Positions 55,758 through 64,000 of a DNA stretch of 64,000 bases are shown one piece after another. The DNA comes from Lumbricus rubellus (Eukaryota > Annelida > Clitellata > Crassiclitellata > Lumbricidae), in the NCBI GenBank assembly GCA_945859605.1, contig OX243816.1, positions 23,642,620 through 23,706,619 on the forward strand. Direction: 5' to 3'. The notes under the pieces were generated by a model, which searched no databases, had not been told where the DNA came from, and saw nothing but the letters and a program-made list of their open reading frames with translations. Numbering within the stretch: the first letter of the stretch is position 1; every line of letters starts with the position of its first letter. Made by a program: the position numbers and the translations under genes.

Positions 55758-58700
55758 GCTTCTTCTTCTTCTGGTTCTCTGCCCCTAGGCAGGTTCGGCT
55801 GTCCAATGTCGCCACTCTTCCCTCCGCTGGGCCTTCTCCTTTAGTTTCTGATATCCGATCTTCTTCATCAGAGTGTCCAGCAACATCTGTCGGGGTCTTC
55901 CTCTTGTTCGTTTCCCCTCCATTTGTCCTTCTAACACCGTTTTCACCAGACTGTCTCCTCTTAGCATATGCCCTATCCAATTCTTATGCCTTTCCCTGAT
56001 TGTTTTTATCATTGTTCTTTCCTCTCCTACCCTTTCCAGCACTTCCTCGTTTGTTCTGTGTTCCGTCCAGCTGATCTTCTCCATTCTTCTCCACGTCCAC
56101 ATTTCAAACGCTTCGATTTTCTTTATGTCTTCTTTTCTCATGGTCCAGGTTTCGGAACCATACAACACCACACTCCACACCAGTGTTTTTATCATTCGTT
56201 TCTTGAGACTTATGTTTAGCTTTCCTCGTAGTAGTTCTCCTCTTTTCGTAAATGCCTCTTTTCCCATTGCAATCCTCCTTCTGATTTCCTTATGACATTT
56301 AGCATCCGTTGTCATCAAGCTTCCCAGGTAGCAAAATTCCTTGACCTGTTCTATTCCTTTGCCTTCTATCTGAATGTCGACTGTAGTTTCTTCTCCCTTG
56401 CTGATCTTCATTACTTTTGTCTTCTTGATGTTAATTCTCATTCCATATTCAATTGACGTTGTGTTCAATCTATCCATCACTTCTTGCAACCCCTTCTGAC
56501 TTCTCGCTAACATTGCCTGATCGTCCGCAAACCTCAAAGCCTCAAAGCCTTAATCCATCTTCCTCCCACCTTTATGCCTTCTTCCAGATCATCTAATGCT
56601 TCTCTGACCAGTTCTTCTATATAGATGTTGAATAAAAGAGGTGATAGAGGGCAGCCCTGTCTCACTCCTCTGCCCACCTTTCCTGGTTCTGAGTACTCTC
56701 CGTCGATTCTTATTCGTACCTTCTGCCCCATGTATAAATTTCCTATCAATCTTCTGTCTCTCCAGTCTATTCCCATCCTCCTCAGTACATGTAGCAGCTT
56801 TCTCCAGTTGACTCTATCAAATGCCTTCTCATAATCCACAAAACATATATATACGTCCTGTCCATTCTGACAACTCCTTTCTGTTAGTATCCGCAATGCT
56901 CCGATCGCGTCTCTTGTTCCCACACCCTTCCTGAAACCGAATTGGTCCTCTCCTAGTCCTCCAATTGTCTCTGTTTTTCCCAGTACTCTTTTCGCCAGTA
57001 TTCTTACCATGATTTTGGATGCATGGGTGAGCAAGCTGATGGTTCTGTGTTCTTCACATGATGTTGTATTCGGTTTCTTCTTAATCGGTATGATGATTGC
57101 TTGTAGGAAGTCTTCTGGCCATACTCCCGTTGTATATATGTCCTGGCATATCTGTACTAGTTCATTCATGGCTCCTTCCTCCAGACTTTTGAGCATTTTT
57201 GCCGGTATGTCGTCTACTCCCTCCGACTTGTTGTGTTTCATTTCCCGTATGGCTGCTCGTACCTCCTCTGCCATCACCTCCGGTCCAGTGTCTTCCTCTC
57301 TCTCCTCTCGCTCAATATCTTGGATTCCTCCATCCAGATCTTCGTTTCTGTAGAGTTCTTCTACATACTCCTTCCATCTGTTTTTAACCTCATTTATTTC
57401 ATTCAGTATGTTCCCCTGCTTGTCCTTGATCTCTATTCCTCCTCCTCTGCCTGGTTTCTTGTTTAGCCTTTTCACATTTTCATACACTATGTCATATCTT
57501 CCTCTTTCCTGTAGCTCTTCTAACTCCCGACATTGTTCCTCCCACCACTTTTCTCTTGCCGCTTCTGTTGTTCTTCTTAGTTTGTTGTTCAGTCTTTTGT
57601 ATTGCGTCCTCGCTATTTCAGTGCTTTGATGTTTCCATTTTCTCCTTTCCTCCATTTCCTCTATCATTTCTCTCGTGATCCATGGTTTTCTAGGGAGTCT
57701 CTTCTCTTCAGTTCCTATGATGTCCTTTGCGCTCTCTATAATGTTTTCTTTCAGTCTTTTCCATCTCTCTTCTGTGTCTTCTCCATCGCCGTTTGTTAGA
57801 TTCTCTTCTATTCTCTCTCCCAGCTGTTTGCTTTTCTCTATAAGGTTGTTCTTGTTCCACCTCCGTCTTTTCTTCATTCTCCTCTTGATGAATTTCAACT
57901 TTATCTGAGCTTTCATGATGACTAGATTGTGGTCTGTGTCTGCATCCGCCCCAGGCATCGCTCTTGCATTTTTCACACTGTTCCTGTATCTTGTTCTTAC
58001 CAATATGTAATCTATTTGATATCTTGCTGTATCTCCCGGTGCTTTCCACGTGTATCTTCTCCTCTTTTCATGCTGAAACCAGGTGTTTGTCAACATTAAT
58101 TCTTTCCTCTCACAGAATTCTGCTAGTTTTTCTCCTCTGCTGTTCCTCTCTCCCAATCCAAATTTACCTATGCCTTTTCCCTCTGCTCCTTCTCCCACCA
58201 CTGCATTCCAGTCTCCCATTACCACCATGTAATCCGATCCCTTTGTTCTATCCATTACTTCTTCCAGTTTCTCATACATGTTGTCTACTTCCTCCTCTTC
58301 ATGTGTTGATGTTGGCATGTATACCTGGATCATGACAACATCCACTGGTTCAGCCTTTATTTTAATCTCGATCATCCTGCTTCCATACCTTTCGATTTTC
58401 ACTATGGCGCTGGCCAGATGTTCCTCCACCAGTATTGCCACCCCTCCTTGGCTCCTCTCTCCGCTCGTGTGTATGATTCTTATTCCCTCACTGGTGAAGT
58501 CTCCTTCCTCCTTCCATCTTGTCTCTGCCAAACCCAGAATGTTCAAGTTTGCTCTTTTCATTTCCTTAATGACATTCGCCAGCTTCCCAGGTCTTTTCAT
58601 TGTCCGTACATTCCATGTCCCCACTTTGATGTTATTTTCCTTTCCATTTTCACCTTTGATTTCTTTGGTTTTGCAGGGGTTTCGCTGGTTGACGACCGAG

Positions 58701-58800
58701 GAGGCCCCGCTCCCTCCCCTGCCGGGCGCGACTCTTCCCGTACAATTACGAGTTGACCCGTTAACGCCGTTAACTTGTTTCTGTAGTAGCTTCATTTGAC
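55758..58800 (-). mobile_element. RTE-type retrotransposon with (GAA)n tail
   Basis: The minus-strand element ends in a short GAA microsatellite (AGAAGAAGAAGAAG at 55759-55772). Its coding region covers nearly the whole length. The 5' limit is uncertain; sequence up to about 58850 may be leader. No target duplication was found. Confidence 0.75.
55785..58795 (-). pseudogene. RTE endonuclease-reverse transcriptase, frameshifted
   Basis: A 753-codon frame (58795-56534) is followed by a 250-codon frame (56537-55785). The first has the EEP endonuclease (VGTWNVRTM, LAETRW, MVVMGDWN, TDHNLVIM) and RT up to motif B (FVDYEKAFDRV, GVRQGCPLSPLLFN). The second opens with the catalytic FADD box and ends with SETWTMR, WIGHMLRGD and GRPRQM blocks of RTE proteins. 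The break is an 8-bp tandem duplication, cctcaaag at 56532-56539 and 56540-56547. Apart from that the frame is open, so the element died recently. Confidence 0.85.
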
Positions 58801-58850
58801 ATTTTACTCGGGATTTGTAGAGGGGTGGTCTCCCGTTGCCTTCCCCTCGG

Positions 58851-59474
58851 TGTTTTTAGCTTGCCAGTCCTTAAAAACTTTCTTTAGGAATTTTAGTGTT
58901 TAGAACTTGATTGAAATAGCTTTGAACATGCCCCAAGCGGAGTAGGCTGCTGTGTGTTTGATGCAGGCCACATAATTATGTAGACCTAGGCCTACGTTGT
59001 GTAATTTGTGGTGAAAAGAAAAACGATTTAGCCTAAGCATAAATTATGGATACCGAAAGAGAACAAATGACACACTTCGAATTGCGTGACTCGTCGTTTA
59101 TATATTTCGTTTTGTAGCCTATATCGTTTAGAAATCTGTTTCGTTTTTCTACTGCTTTTAATTCCGGACTTTTCAAAATGGTCCACTCAAAAGCAAACCC
59201 TGTATGCCTACGCAATAATTAGGCCTATGGATGCATCACGAGTCGACCGGATTTTTTGCGCTAGGCCTATTGTAATTTTCACAACCTAAGGACTGAAATA
59301 GAAAACCACTAAAACTACTGAAAGTACATAGGCCTCTTCGGAGCTATTTACGCCACATTAAACTAGATCTAGGGCCTAATTCTAGGCTATAGGCCTAATG
59401 GCAACTCTGAGAACATTTTGCGATAGTAGGCCTAGCATAATTATGACGGCATATATATATACTGGCCTAGTTAG
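58851..59474. other. Non-coding, TAGGCCTA-rich
   Basis: TAGGCCTA words recur at 58985, 59220, 59265, 59330 and 59370-59435. There is no exon or element boundary. Confidence 0.35.
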
Positions 59475-60019
59475 CTACACCGGTAAGCGAGAGTGGCATT
59501 CGTCTGTTGGTTGCAACGGACTGCGGTTCAAGCCCCGGGCTGGGAGTTGACATTTAGAGATTTAGATATCTCGGGCAAGCACGTGTGGGACACAGGGGCG
59601 CAAGCTCCTGCGGAGCGACCTTGGGCAAGTTGCTTACCCATCATTGTCTGTGACTGTGAGGAAGGCAACGGGAAACCACCTCACTCATCTCATCCCCAGG
59701 GGCGTAAACAGTGGCGGATTTAGTTCGGGCCCGGGGGGTCTGTTCGCCGCCCCGTGCCCCATTGGGCAAAAAATGGCGCCCCCTCGGACCGTACCGGTAC
59801 TTATTACTTAAACCTAAAATGTCCTTCGTGGAAAGTAAATTCTCATACCTTTGCCAGATTATTATAGGCCTATTCTATTTTTTAACGACTTTACGCAATC
59901 ACACCATGAATTTAACACTTAGCCTAATAAGGATTTTAAAAAATTTCTCTGGCGGCCATTACTTATTTTTATTTATTTATATGGCTCTTCGCCGCTTTGC
60001 GTAGGCCTGTATGAAAAAT

Positions 60020-60190
60020 TCAACTTGCCGTTGATGATGATGATGAGGATGAGGATGATGATGATGGTTCTCTGCCCGAAGGCAGGTTCATTGGCTTTAC
60101 GCCACTGTGGATGAGATGAGTGAGGTGGTTCCCCGTTGCCTTTCCCACAGACAATGATGGGTAAGCAACTTGCCCAAGGTTTGGCATTAA
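60020..60190 (-). mobile_element. Truncated SINE copy with (GAT)n tail
   Basis: On the minus strand: CCTTGGGCAAGTTGCTTACC, CAACGGGGAACCACCTCACT, then GAGAACCATCATCATCATC. It matches the SINE whose halves flank the host hAT element. Confidence 0.7.
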
Positions 60191-60510
60191 TTTCAATTGA
60201 ACGTGGTCCTGCTGAGAACATCGACTTTGAATCAACTATAAATCGTTTTGCTTCAATGAAATCACGCAGAAAGCTATTTATATAAACCAACAACTTTCTG
60301 CGTGAAGCTTTTATCAATATTCAATAAATAACAATAATTTTTTTATACAATAGGCATAAATATGATAATTTTTTAAAATTCAAGTGAGTAGCCAATTAAG
60401 TTCACAAGTATAAAAAGTTTCTAGATTCTTGATTCTGTTTGGTGTACATGTAAGCTTATTCGGCTAAATCTGACGAATTATAATTAATTTACTGTATTTA
60501 TCTATGTAAT

Positions 60511-60897
60511 TACGGTAACGGCCCGCTACTCCGAAGGTCCACTATTCCGAAGGTCCACTATTCCCAATATCCGCTATATTTTGTTCGTCATCCTTGGTGG
60601 TTATAGGGTCAGGGTGGGTTAGGGTTGGGGTTAGGGTGGGTTAGGGTTAAAGTTGGGCTATGGTGGGTTAGGGTTGGGATGAGTTAGGGTTATGGCTATG
60701 ACTAGAATTAGGTTTAGGGTTAGGCTTAGCCTCTTAGGGTTATAGGATTAGCTTTAAAGTTAGGCTTATGGTTATGGTTGGAGTTGGGGTTTGGGTTAGG
60801 GTTGTGGTGGGTTAGGGTTAGGTTTAGGATTAGGATTAGGGTTAGGTTTAGGGTTAGAGTTAGGTGTGAGATTCGGAATAGTGGACCCAAACCGTAA
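60511..60897. repeat. Inverted-repeat element with degenerate TTAGGG array
   Basis: GGTCCACTATTCCGAAGG (twice, about 60537-60570) faces GGAATAGTGGACCC at 60873-60890; ACGGTAACGG and CCGTAAGT lie outside. Between 60604 and 60865 the plus strand is GGGTTAGGGTTAGG, GGTTTAGG and similar words. Probably a MITE with telomere-like filling, not a telomere. Confidence 0.6.
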
Positions 60898-60996
60898 GTA
60901 CAGGCGCCCTCTTGAAATTCTTCTCGACCCCCCGTGCAATAAAACCTAAATCCGCCACTGGGCGTAAAGCCAATGAATCTGCCTTCGGATAGAGAA

Positions 60997-61001
<5 letters not shown>

Positions 61002-61050
<49 letters not shown>
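61002..61050. repeat. (AT)n/(TG)n microsatellite
   Basis: About 20 AT units followed by five TG units, directly at the SINE 3' end. Confidence 0.92.
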
Positions 61051-61055
61051 CATAT

Positions 61056-61322
61056 TTATGAATGTGGCCATTGAGGTGAGGCTGGCGAACAGCCGAACTG
61101 TTCAAAGCGTCCAATTAGTCCAAGCGGCAGACCCACAAGAACCGAACCGCAGTGATCAATTGATTCAATTCTGCTGGTGACAAAGTCATGCACAAGTGTC
61201 GTAGTAGCACTATGAGAGAGGGATCTTGAGACAACTCGGAGTAATAGAAGGCTCTGGGAAGACCTACATTGAATATAGGTCTCCTTAATTTGTTTTTTAT
61301 TGCGATTCACATCACACGACAC
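61056..61322 (-). pseudogene. LINE RT thumb-region relic
   Basis: The minus strand reads RVVSRSLSHSATTTLVHDFV, then TSRIES and VLVGLPLGLIGR, parallel to the HAFVCSRLDYCNSVLIGLP block of the LINE at 10368-12520. Short dead fragment. Confidence 0.6.
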
Positions 61323-61980
61323 ATAGGCTAATGAAATAATCGACGTTTAGACCGGAGAAGGGTAGCAGGAGGGTTGCCAGGTCGTCGCGAAAACAAGCGC
61401 GAGTTGGGCTACTTTTCAATGCGCTCGCGACGTTTCGCCACCAAGCAAGTCCGAAATTTAGCAACTCTGACTTGTCTGCAGACTACTTTCGTACATAGAC
61501 GGGTGGTCAGAGCCTCAGAGGGTCGACGACACTGCAGGGCGTAGGTTAGGCCTACATTCATTTGCCAGTCGCCATTGGACGATCGAAGCGTCGTCCCTAT
61601 AGGCTAGCTTACTTATCGTCTCAGAAAGTGTAATGGAAGTATAATTATGCTACCCTGCAGAGAATGATCTACAATACATGTAAATAATGTAACCGATCTG
61701 AGTGTAAACGGCCGAAAGAGAAACAAACACCGCCCGCGTTAATTCTCAGTTTCTCTTTCCGGCTGCACCAGATAACAGGATGGTGAACGTTGTTTGTTCA
61801 GGGACAATAATTATTTTAGCCTATAGACTACGCAGAATAGAGATAATTAGCCATGATGTGCAATTGTCAAATTAGCGTGTGGTTGCAATTGCGTTACCAG
61901 TCTTACCACCCGACCAAGACAGATTGTAAAAAATGGATATCGTTGTGAATAAATGGTCCAGGATCTCTATAATAATATGA
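61323..61980. other. Non-coding stretch, nothing recognised
   Basis: A GTCGCGA-rich block at 61390-61440 resembles short segments at 5040-5090 and 17160-17230. No exon was found. Confidence 0.3.
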
Positions 61981-61984
61981 TGAT

Positions 61985-62175
61985 GATGAGATCTCGTCTA
62001 GCTAGCCCGGAGGGCTATAGCTAGACGATGATCTAGCGGCTTCTAGCCAATGGGGATGAAGTGTTAGCGACTTCATTTTCAAGACCTCGGCATATGAAGA
62101 CGAACCCCCGACCTCTTGGCCGACATCCAGCGCGCTAACCACTGTACTATCGAGCACCCACCCCCCCCCCCAGGA
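61985..62175 (-). mobile_element. tRNA-derived SINE
   Basis: Minus strand from 62175: GGTGCTCGATAGTACAGTGG and TTAGCGCGCTGG give an A-box region, and GGGTTCGTCTTC near 62110 is a near-consensus B box. A C-run at 62159-62172 precedes it. Confidence 0.55.
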
Positions 62176-62934
62176 TCGAAAAATACCATCGCAAAGGAGA
62201 CACTGCAATTGTTCTTATACCAGGATCTCTAATTCTCTATACAGTAACACAACTCAGCCACTGGTTGCACTCTGTCAGTATACCAGTCCCATGCCTGGAT
62301 AAAGGTGGAGGGCGATGCTACAGTGATCTTTGTTATCACACAGTGTCGTTAAACTGAAACTATTAGCTTACTACCACAGTAACATGTATACGCACATACA
62401 TACAGGCTTTGCAGGAACTCATAGTCGGCTTGACTTCAAAGATGGGTTCGTGTTCAACATTTTATCCAACTTAATCCAACATAATCCAACTTAATTCTCA
62501 CCCTATTGTGAAAGTAGACGTCCCATGGCAAAATGTCATGCGACAAAATGTCATGGACACAATGTCACGGACAATGTCCCAGCATTTATAAGAGCAAATA
62601 AAAAAAAAGTATATTTTAATTACTGATGATCTCAAAATAAAAAAAACCTGGTTTTTACCTTCGAAAAAGAGACACTGCAATAATATTGTTCTTAATATCA
62701 ATGTTGTAGGCTGTGTTATTTCGATAATTTACAAACCCTATAAACATGAAACCCCCTTAAATCAGCGGTGTACCAGTGCCGAGTAGTTAGGTAGTGGTAG
62801 TCAGATTTTGCTTTCTTGAGTTTCTTCATGGTTTTTACCATCCAAAATGGTTTGTTTCAATCACTTTTCAGTCGATTTTGAGATGATCAAAACATATTCA
62901 TATATGCATACGTACATACATCATGTATGTGCAT

Positions 62935-63078
62935 ACGTATACATACATACATACATACATACATACATACATACATACATACATACATACATACATACAT
63001 ACATACATACATACATACATACATACATACATACATACATACATACATACATACATACATACATACATACATACATAC

Positions 63079-63109
<31 letters not shown>

Positions 63110-63120
63110 CACACACATGC
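62935..63120. repeat. (CATA)n microsatellite
   Basis: About 45 CATA units with few interruptions. All long frames here (THTYIHTY or MYVCMYVC) are artefacts. Confidence 0.95.
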
Positions 63121-63443
63121 ATGCATAGGCCTACATACTTGCAGGTTATGGGATCGAATTGAATCGAGGCGGCATTCCCAAGTTTGGCCGAGTCTCTGAG
63201 TCTCTGAGCAGCCTACATACGTACATACGTACACGTACATAGGCCTACGAGTAGATAACCTCCCGGTCTCGGCTGCACCTCGCGAGCGTCCTTCGGACGC
63301 TCAATTCTCTCCCCCCAAACCCCCCTAAATTTCCCCCCAGAGGATTAAACACTGTACTATATACATACATGAACACATGGCTCACATGCATACATACATA
63401 CAAACATACATACATACACACATAATTATAATTATATGCATAT

Positions 63444-63720
63444 ATTATATAATGGGGTACCCGGCGTTGCCCGGGAATTTTAGGATTCGGTCCGTTCCCG
63501 GCCAATCCCTCCATCCGTCCCTTCCTCCGTCCCTTCGTCCCTCATTCCGTTCCTCCATCCCTCCCACCCTCACTCCATCTATCCGTCCCTCCCTCCTTCC
63601 GTCCCTCCGTCCGTCGGTTGACAAAATTCCTACTGATTTATCTAAAATGGGCTTTGACTTAAAAATCGCAGCGGCGCGTGACAGTTCAACATAGCAACGA
63701 CACCGTTGGGCCATTGATAT
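63444..63720 (+). repeat. Dispersed repeat with TACCCGGCGTTGCCCGGG head
   Basis: The palindromic head is followed by GAATTTTAGGATTCGG, then 130 bp of CCCTCCGT pyrimidine-rich DNA. It is related to the copies at 29808, 38500, 19617 and 30497. Confidence 0.55.
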
Positions 63721-63725
63721 GTAAT

Positions 63726-64000
63726 ATACACCGTGAGGCATAAAAAACAAAGCTACTATAAAAATTGCTATAATTTTAACAATATCCAAACAATGTCAAT
63801 GAAATTCAGGAAAATTATAGCCAAATAGCAGTCAATGTAAATACATTTACAGTTTTTACTCTAACTGCCCGCCTTTTGCTTCTACGCATGCGCGAAGTCG
63901 CTTGCGCCATTCGCCCACCGCCGAGTCAATAATTCGCTGGTCAAGATCGTTTCAAGATTGCATTAATCGCTTACGAAGATCTTCAACATTACGGACCTTT
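63726..64000 (-). mobile_element. Tc1/mariner-type element 3 (cut by window edge)
   Basis: One terminus appears as TACACCGTGAGGCATAAAAA at about 63732, next to TA. The transposase C-terminus lies inside, on the minus strand. The other end is outside the window. Confidence 0.65.
63856..64000 (-). pseudogene. Mariner-type transposase C-terminus with internal stop
   Basis: The minus strand from the window edge reads KVRNVEDLRKRLMQS, a TGA, then NDLDQRIIDSAVGEWRKRLR and ACVEAKGG before the TAA at 63856-63858. The RVRNVEDL...EWRKRLRAC pattern is typical of the C-terminal end of IS630/Tc1/mariner transposases. The TGA probably replaced a Trp codon. Confidence 0.75.

Larger units (their letters stand above)
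59709..60960. mobile_element. hAT-type element, TSD ggcgtaaa
   Basis: The ends are CAGTGGCGGATTTAG and, inverted, the same 15 bases. The TSD ggcgtaaa is at 59701-59708 and 60961-60968. Inside lie an inverted SINE fragment with GAT repeats and an element with telomere-like DNA. There is no transposase. Confidence 0.88.
59478..61000 (+). mobile_element. tRNA-derived SINE interrupted by a hAT element
   Basis: A head with B box GGTTCAAGCCC (59525-59535) leads into a body with CTTGGGCAAGTTGCTTACCC. The body stops at the target duplication at 59701-59708 and resumes at 60961 as GCCAATGAATCTGCCTTCGG and AGAGAACCATCAT. A truncated sister copy is inverted at 60020-60190. Confidence 0.7.

Noticed and set aside
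60604..60865. A chromosome end or true interstitial telomere
   Set aside because: TTAGGG units are highly degenerate and bracketed by inverted repeats inside a hAT element.
62847..63199. Overlapping frames of HTYIHTY and MYVCMYVC
   Set aside because: They are translations of the (CATA)n microsatellite in all frames.

Overview
The window is animal nuclear DNA: genes broken by GT-AG introns, very many transposable elements, long microsatellites and no compact operons. The palindrome TAGGCCTA is scattered throughout, and together with the repeat mix this suggests a marine invertebrate deuterostome, perhaps an echinoderm. That taxonomic guess is an inference.

Two host genes can be read, both on the minus strand. 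At 3053-5000 lie the first three coding exons of a mitochondrial ribosomal protein mS31 (MRPS31) gene; its C-terminal half was not found. At 37008-50912 lie eight exons, all with matching phases, of a BANP (SMAR1, BEN-domain nuclear protein) gene. First coding exon and last exons are missing. Both genes have introns loaded with mobile elements.

The rest is mostly transposons, many datable by nesting. Fifteen hAT-type elements are called here; thirteen have exact or near-exact 8-bp target duplications: 1176-1413, 10126-13103, 18234-18591, 20317-21153, 26867-27677, 27143-27576, 32916-36505, 38747-39691, 44949-46101, 49171-50398, 54143-54290, 55178-55422 and 59709-60960. Two Tc1/mariner-type elements lie back to back at 24171-26723, and a third starts at the right edge. 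Two TTAA (piggyBac-like) elements and three GG...CC elements with 8- or 9-bp duplications are also present. Non-LTR retrotransposons include two nearly complete RTE-type copies (33192-36424 plus; about 55758-58800 minus), a 5'-truncated CR1/L2-type copy with an open RT frame (10316-13080 minus) and at least eight relics. SINE-like families include tRNA-derived copies with A and B boxes and a roughly 490-bp family with (GAT)n tails.

Layout: 1-1750 LINE relics plus a hAT MITE; 1750-5000 mS31; 5000-9900 non-coding repeats and microsatellites; 10-15 kb two LINEs with nested elements; 15-24 kb microsatellite, inverted LINE 3' end, hAT copies and tandem duplications; 24-28 kb mariner and hAT nests; 28-37 kb TIR elements and a triple nest (Ty3/gypsy integrase relic, cut by a hAT MITE, cut by an RTE element); 37-51 kb BANP; 51-64 kb SINEs, hAT copies, RTE, microsatellites and mariner.

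I found no novel enzymatic or defence system. The most notable signals are the dated nests, a 55-bp copy of a BANP exon/intron junction inside a TTAA element, a full-length (GAT)n SINE-like family, and unusual TIR elements carrying GGACA-type or telomere-like arrays.
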